Shown: positions 37,371 through 49,530 of the stretch, piece by piece | How positions within the stretch are numbered: the first letter of the stretch is position 1 | How the letters are laid out: each line of letters opens with the position of its first letter | DNA from: Pardosa pseudoannulata | Taxonomy: Eukaryota; Arthropoda; Arachnida; Araneae; Lycosidae | DNA: 64,000 bases | Reading direction: 5' to 3' | Assembly: GCA_032207245.1 (NCBI GenBank) | Contig: CM063504.1 | Span: 83,203,844 to 83,267,843 of the forward strand | Notes under the pieces: model-generated | The model's input: only the letters and a program-made list of their open reading frames with translations | The model's database searches: none | What the model was told of the DNA's origin: nothing | Made by a program: the position numbers and the translations under genes

Positions 37371-37562
37371 CTATTACAGGAGGTTTGGTGGCCTTCAGAG
37401 TTTTGAGGTCAGTACATAAAATTAGATTTTCTTCATTTTTAGGAAAATTTCCTGGTAAATTGAGACACTTGTGATTTCTTTCACAATTTGTTTTGCAATT
37501 TTGCACCCCTCGACTATTTGGTTCTGTACTGGGAGACGGACAAATGGAGTGTTTGCCCTCCA
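37371..37562 (-). CDS. Candidate internal exon of an unidentified secreted or extracellular protein (cysteine-rich)
   Basis: On the - strand an acceptor (TTTATTTTATACCAG) and donor (AATAG|GTAAAT) bound 192 bp open throughout, phase 1 at both ends, the symmetric 1-1 class typical of extracellular modules. The product runs EGKHSICPSPSTEPNSRG, then VQNCKTNCERNHKCLNLPG, with the fifth Cys in NLILCTD and a KATKPPVI end. Spacing C-P-x13-C-x3-C-x5-C resembles the first half of a WAP four-disulfide core, but the later CC pair is absent, so the family is uncertain. Codon use looks coding-like. Neighbouring exons were not found in the window. Confidence 0.45.
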
Positions 37563-38105
37563 CTGGTATAAAATAAACAGATCATAAGCTTCCAAACACG
37601 TTAATTTTAATTAATTTTTATTTAATATAGGTAAGGTTTAGATATAAGTAATGTTTAACATATGTCAGGTTAGGTTAGGTTTAAGGTAAGATTTAGGGGG
37701 GGAAATACAAATATCTACATCCACACCACCCCAAAAAATCCTAATAACTGTTATCAAAGAGTGTTTTCTCTAAATTTTTATTTATTGTAAATTAAATAAT
37801 TTCTTCACCAATTGGGATTAGAAATTTGATTTAGGATTTCAGTAGAGCAGCACGGGGGGGGGGGGGGGCTAAGAAGACTTAAGACCTTCTCAGGTATTAA
37901 GGTTTTTTTTTAATATTTAAACAATCAGTTACCAGAATAGAAAGTAATAAAAAAAGTTAAACTTTTAAACTTATTTTTTAAGAATTGTAAAAACTGATTA
38001 CCTTGTTGACAGTAGGATACCGATATGCGACCTTTTGTTACCTTGATTTTTTTTTCATAAAACTAAGGTGGTAATAACTCAGTGATAATATTATCCAATG
38101 AACTC
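37563..38105. other. Non-coding stretch with a G-run
   Basis: AT-rich, with a GTTAGGTTAGGTTTAAGG patch near 37670-37690 and a G12-type run near 37856. Nothing else recognised. Confidence 0.55.
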
Positions 38106-38931
38106 TTAAGACATTGTGTGCGGGTACAATTCGCAGCGGAATTCTACCGGGAGCGGTCTTTTTGCGAGTAAATTTAGTTATTCAGTTAAATCTCAATAGA
38201 TCGAAAATTATTTAATTTTTAAACCAACTTTTTGTATTTTATATTGAAATATATAAGCAAATATATAAATAGAAATATATAAATAACAACCATAAGATTT
38301 TTGTAAACAAAAATATATTTTTTAGTGGATAAATTTATAATAGTATCGTAGATATGAAAAATCAAATAGAAATAGTAGTATATAGTTTGAATTTTTTCGA
38401 ATTATGTTATGGATAAACATTTGAACATTATAAAAAAATGAAAAGAGTAATCATAAAACTAATAATGTTTTACAGTGTGGTAACGTTCAAAGCATTTTCC
38501 TCTATGAAGAGATACACGGCAAAACTTTCATATGTAAGATGATTCACTCCACAATTTTTTCACAGCACACACACGACATTGTCTTTGAGGATTTTTCTTC
38601 TTCCTAGTAGTAACAATTTTCTCAAATCAATATGTTTCCAATGATAATCTTTCTGGAGAGTCATGTTTAGGTCATATTTAGGGTTATAATCAACCTTCCC
38701 GTTCTGTGGTTCCGCATCGACTGATGTAAAAACTAGTTTTTATTTATCTAAATTTTTTCACAATCTATGTAGTAGACAAGAACATTCGGCTTCATTTTCC
38801 AGTATACACCGTTATTTTTGTACCCAAAAACAAACCATGTTGTAACACTAACCGGTACTAGTACGTGACCCGAGCGCAAGTATCAATCGTCAGAAAACGT
38901 ACTAGTACGTGTCCTGCATACAATGTGTTAA
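38106..38931 (-). mobile_element. piggyBac-like family A, copy 1 (decayed)
   Basis: TTAA at 38106-38109 and 38928-38931. The left end is TTAAGACATTGTGTGCGGG and the inverted right end TTAACACATTGTATGCAGG. Subterminal sequence at the right holds two palindromes centred on TACTAGTA (38856 and 38900, 44 bp apart). The left subterminal region (GTACAATTCGCAGCGGAATT) matches the right end of the copy at 54761 in inverse orientation. A transposase C-terminal remnant lies at 38470-38602 on the - strand. Confidence 0.88.
38470..38602 (-). pseudogene. piggyBac transposase C-terminal cysteine-rich remnant
   Basis: The - strand frame reads KNPQRQCRVCAVKKL, then a stop codon in place of a residue, then KFCRVSLHRGKCFERYHTV. 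This is the final zinc-binding domain of piggyBac transposases (CRVC ... C ... LH ... CF-x2-YH). Upstream, HWKHIDLRKLLLLGRRK is in another frame. The in-frame stop and frameshift make it a pseudogene. Confidence 0.8.
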
Positions 38932-39056
38932 CATGTTTCATTGAACAACAATTTAAAGTATAGATCACAGGTGGGGAACGTGCTGCCTCCTTGAGTTTCT
39001 TGTGAAGCCTTTATAAAAGCTAGTTACTGTATTAATTAACTTTTAATTTATATAGA

Positions 39057-39800
39057 TTACGGCAATTTGAAAATTAACAGGAAAGTATAGATCGATTTGC
39101 TGCGAACTACTATAATGCACTTCACATTCATTTTCATGTTTACAACAGCCAATAGACAAACAATAAACTGCCCTTCCGTTTGAAACTAAAGCCAGAATCG
39201 TCATAAGTTGAGATGTGTCCTGCTGCGTGAAATCGCCTTATTGTTGCTATGTTAATTTTTCTTTTAAACTTAATAATATTTTCTACTGTATTTCTTTAAA
39301 GTATACTTTGAAAATTAATAGGAAAATATAGAGCAATTTGTCGCAACGTCACGAGCCACTATAATGCCCTTCCCATTCATTTTCAGGTTTACAACAGCCA
39401 ATAGACAAACAATAAACTGCCCTTCCGTTTGAAACTAATGCCAGAATTGTCACAAGTTAAGATTTGTCTTGCTGCGTGAAATCGCCTTATTGTTGCTATG
39501 TTAGTTTTTCTTTTAAACTTAATAATATTTTCTACTGCATTTCTTTAAAATGTACTTTGAAAATTAATAGGGAAGTATAAATCAATTTGTCGCAACGTCA
39601 CGAGCTACTATAATGCCCTTCCCATTCATTTTCAGGTTTACAACAGCCAATAGCAAACAATAAACTGCCCTTCCGTTTGAAACAAAAGATAGAATTGTCA
39701 TAAGTTGAGACGTGTCCTGCTGCGTGAAATCCTCTTATTGTTGCTATGTTAGTTTTTCTTTTAAACTTAAACTTATTTTCTATTATTTTTCTTTAAAGTT
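39057..39800 (+). repeat. Three-copy tandem repeat, period 249 bp
   Basis: CAACAGCCAATAG begins at 39143, 39392 and 39641. Each unit has AAACTGCCCTTCCGTTTGAAA, CTGCTGCGTGAAATC and TTATTGTTGCTATGTTA. A diverged inverted relative occurs at 57040-57205 inside a Helitron-type element. Confidence 0.93.
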
Positions 39801-40348
39801 ACTTTAGTCATAAATATTTCTAATTTATTACTTTTATTGGAAGTAGTATTTAAATATGTAGTTTATCAATAAATAAGTAAAAATTAATGTTGTAATTTCC
39901 GGATGGACTCCCAGATTTACTTATATGAGACTAAGAGATTAGTGAACAAATGGAAAATGCTTTCTAGAAATTATGCGACTGAAATCAGGAAAAAAAATGA
40001 TCTTGAAAAATAGATATTGCCATGGAAAAGAAAATCCAGCATATAAATTGACAAAAGAACGAGTTCTAAAGCACTAAACAATGGTAAAAAAATAGGTTTC
40101 AGGATTACCATGGTTTTCTGAAGTAGAAAGTACATCTGATATGAAAAATTATAGTATTGAGATCAATATACGGCAAGTCAGTGAGGAACAATGATGACAC
40201 TAGTGGAATCCACATATTTGGTGGTTTAGTTAGAGCACTGAACAACAAGTAAACTGAACAATGGCATATGTTTTAAGGTTCATCAATAATTGCAAATAGC
40301 AATTTAGAAATTGCTTAGTTGTTTAAAGAAGATGCAAACTCTATAACA
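39801..40348. other. Non-coding stretch
   Basis: No recognisable exon or repeat between the 249-bp array and the Helitron-type element. Confidence 0.55.
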
Positions 40349-41050
40349 CTAGCATATAGCCCGACATATGACGGGATCAGTAAAATTTTTAATTTTCCAG
40401 CATTGTAAAGTACCCTACGATGCAGGTAATAAAATGGTTTGTGTTTTGGCTGAGAATTATCTGGTACACGCTCAATAATGTGTTTATCTTCATACTCCTC
40501 TAAAGTCTGCCTACATTGTGAATGCAGTTTAGAATCACACTGAATTCATTTAGTCAAACCGTGTTGTTATGTATAAAAAACAAACAAAATTCTTAATTTT
40601 CAAAGATATATAAAGCTAGATGTTTATTAGTCCGCGAAATAGACTCCTATACTTTTATGAAAAGAATTTGTTGTTAATACCGGTGATAAAATTTTCATTG
40701 CAATAAAAAATAATCGATAATTCAATTTAAAATTATTACCTATATACTTAATCTATTATTTAATACAAATATAAAAGAAAATTATTTGCTTAATATGTAA
40801 GTTCAGCTATAAAAAAGTATGAAAATAATGCACTCGATATTTAAATAATTTAAAATAAGAAATGATTATGAGATGGTTAAAGGAATGACGTCATAATGCT
40901 AGAAAAATTGTAATTTTTACCTATTTATTATGTGGATAAATTGATAAATTTAATCACCTGCCCTTAGCCGGGTGATCCATTCCAGGTCCAACCGCTTCAT
41001 AAATTGGTGGACAGACGGACAGATAACTTAGGCTATTATTATATAGGGGA
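40349..41050 (-). mobile_element. Helitron-type non-autonomous element A
   Basis: Read on the - strand it starts TCCCCTATATAATAATAGCC and ends with a near-perfect hairpin (CCCGTCATATGTCGGG), eight bases and CTAG, and sits between A and T. A 5' TC, a 3' hairpin followed by CTAR, and insertion at AT without duplication define Helitrons. At 702 bp it has no Rep/helicase coding. A longer copy lies at 56179. Confidence 0.75.
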
Positions 41051-41226
41051 TTAATTATGTGAATACAAAAATATTTGATATTGAAAATTTTGATTGTTAG
41101 ATAAATAAAGGATTTAATGTTTTTTTTAAGCAATACATTGATAAAATTAAGAAAATTATATTAATGTCATGAAATTAGCATTTATTACGTATATCAACTT
41201 ACACACCCTCCTTTATTATACCTTAA

Positions 41227-43337
41227 CTAGACGACCCGACAGACGTTGTCCTGTTTTAACGCTGTAAATCCAAAAATTGCAAAATGTTTTTAAATGAATT
41301 ATAAATTGGACCGTTTTGATGGAAAAGTAAGGAAAAAAATTATTTTAAAAATACTTGATGCCACCACACGTACAGTTATCACAAGCGTAATTAGATTAAA
41401 CTAAAATTCCCACATCGCCTGTACTGTGTGAAGCCCCCCCCCCTTTGTTCAGAACACTAACGACCAAAATCAGCCTATCTGAATCCCTCCTGTTTCGATC
41501 CGACTACAATAGGGCGGCAACGCAATTTCTGGGATGTTGACAGCTCGGTTGAATAGGCGTCACACCCCTGATTGGTCGAGGTAATGATCCCGGAGGATTG
41601 CCTCGACAATTCCGGAATCGGGACAACTAGCGAATGAGAATTCAACTAAAAAACTAGCTGTAACCTTAGCTGGAGTTCTCAGGTAACTGGAATATTAACT
41701 GACCGAAAAACGGTTGGCGGGACCGTAACTGGCCCCCAGGTAAAAAAAGCCTAGAATTTTGCGACTCGGGGCTTTTCGACATTTTTTTTTACGTAGTTGC
41801 TTTGACCTCGTGGAGGCTTCAGCGACTTTTGACCGGAGCCAGCTTTTTAGTGATTACGTTCGGGAGACTCGTAAAGTCCGCTCATATAAGGAACGGCAGG
41901 GTCTCGGACACCGAACGGAGGATAGATCGGGTTTGCATTGCACCCTGGAAAAACCTTCCCATTTTGTGTGATTATTTAATCTTTTTTTTTCATACTGTGA
42001 TCGTCGTGGTAATGCTATGCAAGCAACAATCCTTTACATTTCGACTTGTTTTGGGAGATTAGAATGCCTATGTATATAACCAGTATTTACTCCAGAAAAA
42101 ATAAAAGTGATTTCCAATTCTCTTAAGCTGCAATCCTTCTTCAAGATACTTCTTCACTCAAGAACATTCAGGACGTTGTAACGGCGTGATTTAGAGGTGT
42201 ATCGTCATCAAAGAACTTTGCTTTGAGAGGTGGACTTGTGTGGATACAAAGGGATTGTTTTCCCCGGCATCACGATGTCTACACTGTTGTGCCCTATAGT
42301 AAAGGAACAATATGCCAGACAACACGGCACCTTCACTGACAGCCAAAAATATGATCATTGGAACGACAAAGGATTTGCCGCTACTCAGATGTGGCCGCTA
42401 AGAATTCCAGGGACCCCTGGCTTTGCGGCCGATGATTGCTTAGCCCGGACCAATCCAGTTGGTCGAAGGTGAGGTCATCGCTAGGTGACCCAATAATGAA
42501 ATTGTGGGTGAGGCCCCTCTCTTAGAGGCCCCTCCCCTAGAAAGAGACGAGAGGAGATTTGTTTTTTTGTTTTTTTTAGAGAAGTTAGTTAGCTAGCAAC
42601 CAGCTAATTCAGAGGTCGCCTCGACCAGTCTCTCCATCGGAGAGTTTTATTTAGCGGTATCCCGTCTTTTGAATACATCTCTTTCTGAGATTGAAGCGAT
42701 ACCCTGTGCTTTGGGTTTCTTTCCTTTTCTAATATAATCCTCTTTAGGATTGTTTGCAGTTCTTCAGAATTAACTGTGCTCAGATCTCCTACCTATCCTT
42801 CAGAGAACTTTCGAGAGAGATACGAATTGTTCTTCCGTCTAATCACCCATATTTCGGCAGAGACTGTATTTAGTTTAGGTACCCGTCTCTACTCAGGCCT
42901 ATGTGTACTAATCACTTACCTGTGATTAGAAATTGTTTTTATAGTGGTGTTACGATGTATATAGCAGAAGTGTAAATAAATACATTATTCAAGATACACC
43001 TGATTCTTCCTTGTGTCACATGGAACAGGAACCGGATACGTTACAACGTCAAAACAGGGATTTGATCCTGGGTCATCTTATACTGAAGCCCGTTGCGCTG
43101 ACAGCTGCTCCACAGACACGTTGGTGGTGAAGGGTTTCAAGCGGCATTATAATAATCTCAATAAACTCACAATTCTAGATATTTAATAAAAAAATATTTT
43201 CTATCGAATGAAATTGTGAATCTAAACCATTCTCGAATCAACTTAATTATACATACATAAAATTTCATCAAAATCAGTCCAGTCGTTTAAGGAGTTCTAT
43301 TACAAGCACATGGACAGAAGAATTTTATATATAAAGA
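41227..43337 (-). mobile_element. Helitron-type element C, interrupted by a solo LTR
   Basis: On the - strand it starts TCTTTATATATAAAATTC and ends GTCTGTCGGGTCGTCTAG followed by T, with the 5' TC and 3' CTAG of Helitrons. The 41227-42176 part is less AT-rich. It includes a TATATAA string near 42074 and AATAAAAG near 42099, which could belong to another embedded element. Open frames there (41759-42472) show no domain. Confidence 0.65.
42177..43045. mobile_element. Probable solo LTR of a retrotransposon
   Basis: The 869-bp segment begins TGTAACGGCG and ends ATACGTTACA, giving TG...CA termini and a 7-bp inverted repeat TGTAACG/CGTTACA. It is flanked by a 4-bp direct repeat ACGT (42173-42176 and 43046-43049). 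A TATA-like and AATAAA-containing segment (GTATATAG, GTAAATAAATAC) lies about 80 bp before the end. No gag/pol remains nearby, so it is a solo LTR, plausibly Ty3/gypsy type. One LTR alone cannot fix the family. Confidence 0.6.
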
Positions 43338-44105
43338 TAAACACAGAAGTACAGTAGCATAGCAAGGAAATACAGCCAGAATGTTTATAAATAAGATAAA
43401 CAATTTATCTGACTCTACTAAAATTTTGCAAATAGGTATAAATAGGATTCACAGCTGAAATATTACACCTTCTTTAAATCGTTGAAAAGCAATTATTTTC
43501 ATTAATGCATTTCAACTGTTTTTTGTTCAGACAGGTGATTAAATTTTATCATTTTTCCAACGTGGAAAAATAAATACTACTATGACAATTATTTATTATG
43601 AATCCTTATTTTAAATTATGTATTTTCATACGTTTTATCATTGATCTATATTACGAAATAAACTTTATGTTTGCTTAAATAAAGATTAATATGATAATTT
43701 TTGAAATCATCGTTATTTTTTAAGATAATTCTCAGCAAAAAAAAAAAAACTATAACACTTTTACCTGCCTCATTAGGTCTTTTATTTTGGAAAATTAAAA
43801 TTTTACTGACACGTCATAGCTATATTTTAAAGATAAACACAGAAGTACAGTAGCATAGCACAGAAATACAGCCAGAATGTTTATAAATAAGCTAAATAAT
43901 TTATCTGACTCTATTAAAATTTTGCAAATAGGGGGTTAATTTCAAAGCTATGGATTGCATTCACAGCTGCATTAATATATGAAGAAGAAAAAGCAATTAG
44001 TTTAACATTACAAGTTGCATTTGAACCCAAACTGTTTTTGTTCCGACAGGAATGACAATTAATTTATAAAACCATTTTTCCAAACGTGGAAAAATAAATA
44101 ATACT
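43333..44105 (+). repeat. Two-copy tandem repeat, period 496 bp (second copy partial)
   Basis: AAAGATAAACACAGAAGTAC begins at 43333 and 43829. Both share CAGCCAGAATGTTTATAAAT, GACTCTA(C/T)TAAAATTTTGC and ACGTGGAAAAATAAATA. The first unit starts at the end of the Helitron-type element. Confidence 0.88.
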
Positions 44106-46296
44106 TAACCTGTAATCTTAAAATTGGATTATGACCTTATATATCCTAAGGGCAAAATGGATAGCTACTTTTTCATACATTCTAAAATGTGTTTATTTTA
44201 TTGAATACAATATACACGACAGCAAGGAATATTTTGCATACATGTAAAGGTTATTCTTGCTATACTTCTTATGTAAACTTTTCTAATCGTCATCCAAGGA
44301 AGCTTTTAAACAATAGGTGACCCAAACAGCGAAAAGAAAACAACGGTAGCGTATAACACTGTTTTTCGCGTTACTTCATTAGGTCATAATTTTTATTTCA
44401 CAAGACACTAAGCTAATATTTATGCACAAACTTCCATGGGGGAAAGCACGAAAAAAATTCATCCATGCTTGCTATTTTATCGAAAAAGATACCTTTTTTT
44501 TTCTTAGAGGGTTAAAATCACTTGCCTCCGAATTTTGATTTGTTTAAAAAAATGTATTCGCTATTTTTACTAAGAAGCATAAGGAGAATTATCATCTTCT
44601 TAGAACTGAAGTAAAATATTAAATTAATAAAAATTCTTAGAAGGGAAACAGTCGAATGAAATAAAACTAATTGATTTCGGGAATAAATTATACAAGGGAA
44701 CTTTTTCTAAGAGACAGATTTAGTTAAAATATATAAATCGGGGATGCTATGTACGATTTTAGGAAGTCATTATTTCACCAAAAAATCTTATTTAAATCTT
44801 TGCAAATGTTTTTTGTGTTTCTGAGCTTTAGGGTGTTAAAGGAGTATTCTTTTTATATATTTGTATAAACTTCGATGGGACTGCTCCCTTAAATTTTTTT
44901 CTCTGAAAATCAAAAACCCATATAATTATACTTTTTAAGAATAGTTTTAACGATGTGGCTTTGGTTGCTGATCAATTATGTATGACAACTCTTGCTTTTT
45001 TATTTTTATGAATCACTACACTTGGAATTATATTCTGGAAATCATTCGGATTTCACACGGTTTTCCGACATTTCAAAAGAAAAGAGTTTTCTTCGATGAT
45101 TAACTAATGGTTTCTAATAAACTAAACTGTGATTTAAAGTAAGGGAATAATTAAAATAGTTCTATTGTAAAAAAAATGAATATCACAACCAAGATCAGAG
45201 CTCTTCAGCAGGTACTTGCGCACTATCTGTCTGGGTAAAAAAAAAAATTAAGAAATTATTTTCAAATGCCATTAAGTACAACTATGCAGTTAGTGTCAAG
45301 CAGCTTTAAATTTCTTTTTTAATGGATATTTAATTGAAATTGATTGCATAAAGCCGATGTCGAAGGGCTACAACATTTTCGTCTCATGATAGCCGAATGC
45401 GAAGGGATCATTCTCATTTCATTCGGCTTGCAGACATTTCAAAAGAAAACTATTTTCTTGGGTGATTAACTAATGGTTTCTAATCAACTAAAATATGAAT
45501 AAAAGTAAGAGAATAATTAAAATAATTCTTTTGTAAAAAATGAATATCACAACCAAGATCAGAGCTTTTCAGCAGATACTTCATGCGCATTATCTGACTG
45601 GGTAAAAAATTAAGAAATTATTTTCAGACGTTATTAAGTACAGCCATGCAGTTAGTGTCAAGCAGCTTTAATTTTTTTTAAATGGCCATTTAATCGAAAT
45701 TTACTGCATAAAGCCGATGTCGAAGGGCTACAACATTTTCGTCTCACGATAGCAGAATGCGAAGGGATCATTCTCATTTCACTCGGCTTGCAGACATTTC
45801 AAAAGAAAACTTGGGTGATTAACTAATGGTTTCTAATCAACTGAAATATGAAAAAGTAAGAGAATTAAAGTTTGTTTTAGTTGCTTATCAATTATGTGTG
45901 ACAACTCTTGGTTTTCTATTTTTATGAATTAACTTCACTTGGAGTTATTTTCTAGAAATCATTCAAATATCACACGGCTTGCCGACATTTCAAAAGAAAA
46001 AAATTTTCTTAGGTGATTAACTAATAGTTTCTAATCAACTAAAATATGAATAAAAGTAAGAGAATAATTAAAATACTTCTATTGTAAAAAAATGAATATC
46101 AAAACCAAGATCAGAGCTCTACAGCAGAGTCTTGAGCATTATCTGACTGGGGAAAAAATTAAGAAGTTATTTTCAAATGCCATTTAGTAGAGTCATGCAA
46201 TTAATGTCAAACAGCTTTAAATTTTTTTAAAAAATGACCATTTAATCGAAATTTAGTGCATAAAGCTAACGCCGAAGGTCTACAACATTTTTGTCG

Positions 46297-46460
46297 CACG
46301 ATAACCGAATGGGTAGGGTGCAACTCTTCAGTACCGGCGATAGTGTGTTCGAATTCCACTAATGGTTGTAGAAGTTCGAAATTGGCTTTAAGTAGTAGGT
46401 TCCACTGGCCTTCTTGTAACAAAATTGCAATCCACAGAGTTCCAAATCAATCAACCAACC
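46297..46460 (+). mobile_element. tRNA-derived SINE in duplication copy 1
   Basis: A head with GATAACCGAATGGGTAGGG, a B-box-like GTTCGAATTCC (one insertion-like change), body GGCTTTAAGTAGTAGGTTCC and tail CCAAATCAATCAACC. It is almost identical to the copy at 48520, so it was duplicated with its surroundings rather than inserted twice. Confidence 0.85.
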
Positions 46461-46476
46461 GAAAGGCTACAAGCAT

Positions 46477-46557
46477 CTAAGAATGCAGGGGGATTCGAAC
46501 ACACAAAATTCGCTTCCGCAAAGTAGCAAGTTCACTCACTATCCATTTGAGCTCTTG
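46477..46557 (-). mobile_element. Reverse tRNA-like SINE head fragment
   Basis: On the - strand, AAATGGATAGTGAGTGAACT leads to TGTGTTCGAATCCCCCTGC, which has tRNA-like A- and B-box elements. It differs from the main SINE family. A second copy lies at 48700-48780. Confidence 0.5.
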
Positions 46558-46753
46558 TTTGTCCCAACTCACTGTAGCTGAATAGGCATTCTTTCATAAA
46601 ATGATGAATAATTTGTTATGACGAATGCATATTGACATTTCTTTTTATCTTCACCAGTATTAGGAAAACTGTGTAACTAAACTTTTAACACTACCTCTCT
46701 ACTGTTAGCTTTCTACTATTAGCATTAATTATTAATTTATATAATTTCTGTAT

Positions 46754-46812
<59 letters not shown>

Positions 46813-48519
46813 AACTTCCAAGTTGACGCATTTTTTAATATTTACTCACCGAACATCAAACAGGTGCTTGCTGTTTTATCGTTAGAAAAGATACCTTTTT
46901 TTTAACTAAAGAGATTGTTAAAATCACTTACCTCCGAATTTCGATTTGTTTAAAAAAAAACTGATTCGTAAATTTTAATAAGAAGTCTAAGGAGAATTAT
47001 CATCTTCTTAAAACTGAAGTAATATAGTAAATTAATAAAAATTCTTAGAAAGGAAACAGTCGAATGAAATAAAACTAATTGATTTCGAGAACAAATTATA
47101 CAAGGGGACTTTTTTCAAGTGACAGATTTAGTTAAAAATATGTAAATCGGGATTGCTATGTACGGTTTCAGGAAGTCGTTATTTCACCAAAAATCTTATT
47201 TAAATCTTTGCAAATGTTTTTGTGTTTCTGTGCTTTATGTGTTAAAGGAGTATTCTTTTTATATATTTGTATAAACTCCGATGTGAGTGCTCCCTTAAAT
47301 TTTCTTCTCAGAAAATCAAAAACCTATATAATTATACTTTTTAAGAATAGTTTTAACGATGTGGTTTTAGTTGTTGATCAATTATGTATGACCACTCTCG
47401 CTTTTTTATTTTTATGAATTAACTTCACTTGGAGTTATTTTCTAGAAATCATTCGGACTTCACACTGCTTTCCGACAGTTCAAAAGAAAAGAGTTTTCTT
47501 CGATGATTAACTAATGGTTTCTAATCAACTAAACTATGATTTAAAGTAAGGGAATAATTAAAAAAAGTTCTATTGTAAAAAAAAAGAATATCACAACCAA
47601 GATCAGAGCTTTTCAGCAGATACTTGCGCACTATCTGTCTGGGTAAAAAAAAAAATTAAGAAATTATTTTCAAATGCCATTAAGTACAACTATGCAGTTA
47701 GTGTCAAGCAGCTTTAAATTTCTTTTTTAATGGACATTTAATCGAAATTTATTGCGTAAATCCGATGTCGAAGGGTTACAACATTTTCGTCGCTCGATAG
47801 CTAAATGGATAGGGAATCATTCGGATTTCACACGGCTTACAGACATTTCAAAAGAAAACTATTTTCTTGGGTGATTAACTAATGGTTTATAATCAACTAA
47901 AATATGATTAAAAGTAAGAAAGTAATTAAATTAGTTCTATTTAAAAAAAATGATATCACAACCAAGATCACAGGTCTTCAGCAGATACTTGCGCATTATC
48001 TGACTAGGTAAGAAAAGTATGAAATTATTTTCAAATGCCATTAAGTACAACTATGCAGTTAGTGTCAAGTAGCTTTAAATTTCTTTTTCAATGGACATTT
48101 AATCGAAATTTATTGCGTAAATCCGATGTCGAAGGGTTACAACATTTTCGTCGCTCGATAGCTAAATGGATAGGGAATCATTCGGATTTCACACGGCTTA
48201 CAGACATTTCAAAAGAAAACTATTTTCTTGGGTGATTAACTAATGGTTTCTAATCAATTAAAATATGAATAAAAGTAAGAGAATAATTCAAATAGTTCTA
48301 TTGTAAAAAAATGAATATCACAACCCAAGATCAGAGCTTTTTAGCAGATACTTGAGCATTATCTGACTGGGTAAAAGAATTAAGAAATTATTTTCAAATG
48401 CCATTAAGTACAGCTATGCAGTTAGTGTCAAGCAACTTTAAAATTTTTTTTTAAAAATGGCCATTTAACCGAAATTTGCTGCATAAAGCCGATGCCGAAG
48501 GGCTACAACATTTTTGTTG

Positions 48520-48683
48520 CACGATAACCGAATGGGTAGGGTGCAACTCTTCAGTACCGGGGATAATGTGTTCGAATTCCACTAATGGTTGTAGAAGTTC
48601 GAAATTGGCTTTAAGTAGTAGGTTCCACTGGCCTTCTTGTAACAAAATTGCAATCCACAGAGTTCCAAATCAATCAACCAACC
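48520..48683 (+). mobile_element. tRNA-derived SINE in duplication copy 2
   Basis: Duplicate of the element at 46297, with only a few differences (for example GGGGATAATGTG against GGCGATAGTGTG). Confidence 0.85.
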
Positions 48684-48992
48684 GAAAGGCTACAAGCATC
48701 TAAGAATGCAGGGGGATTCGAACACACGAAATTCGCTTCCGCAAAGCAGCAAGCTCACTCACTATCCATTTGAGCTCTCGTTTGCCCCAACTCACTGTAG
48801 CTGAATAGGCATTCTTTCATAAAATGATGAATAATTTCTTATGACGAATGCATATTGACATTTCTTTTTATCTTCACCAGTATTAGGAAAACTGTCTAAC
48901 TAAACTTTTAACACTACCTCTCTACTGTTAGCTTTCTACTATTAGCCTTAATTATTAATTTATATAATTTCTGTATACACATATATATATAT

Positions 48993-49030
<38 letters not shown>

Positions 49031-49036
<6 letters not shown>

Positions 49037-49233
49037 TTTATATTAATTAAATTTTAGTTTTTTTTCCAGTACCTCTTAATTTTTGTTCTCATTCAAGTTC
49101 CTCAACAAAATTAAAACAGTGTAAAAATAAAATAATTAAAATTTAACTTCTACTGTATAACACATTGAGTTTTGTGAAAGGTTACGCTTTAGTTTATTAA
49201 AGTCCTCTCAAGACAAAATTCTGGGTGCGTCCC

Positions 49234-49332
<99 letters not shown>

Positions 49333-49530
49333 GTTTATAAATAATATGTGTATTCACACAAATACATGCATTTTACGTGTATTATAAAACTCAATTATAA
49401 TATCAATTTTCGTGAAATCATGCAATATCAATTTTCGTACAGCTTGAAATAACGCTTGCATTAACGATACGTCTATTAACGAAAAAAAATTCTGCTAGTA
49501 TAGTGATTATATTTTAAGAAATAGAGTTTA
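49031..49530. other. Spacer with a long (AT)n tract at 49238-49316
   Basis: Contains about 78 bp of (TA)n followed by (TG)n. No gene signal. Confidence 0.85.

Larger units (their letters stand above)
44430..49030 (+). repeat. 2.3-kb segmental tandem duplication with internal subrepeats
   Basis: Copy 1 is about 44430-46810 and copy 2 about 46811-49030. Both begin near CAAACTTCCA, share TAAGGAGAATTATCATCTTC and CAGTCGAATGAAATAAAACT, and end in an (AT)n tract (46756-46809, 48981-49028). Inside, a roughly 360-bp unit containing GATTAACTAATGGTTTCTAA repeats at 45098, 45464, 45817 and 46015, and again at 47505, 47873 and 48234. Each unit carries the first part of the tRNA-SINE. The last of each copy carries a whole SINE. 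Confidence 0.92.

Noticed and set aside
37670..37690. TTAGG-type telomere repeat
   Set aside because: Only two or three imperfect GGTTAGGTTAGG units are present, far too few for telomeric or interstitial telomere sequence.
41759..42472. Overlapping + strand frames of 70-86 residues
   Set aside because: They lie across the Helitron-type and LTR segments, show no domain, and follow from locally higher GC.
46207..46480. Near-identical frames on both strands at 46207-46480 and 48451-48703
   Set aside because: Both are SINE sequence duplicated with the 2.3-kb block, not paralogous genes.
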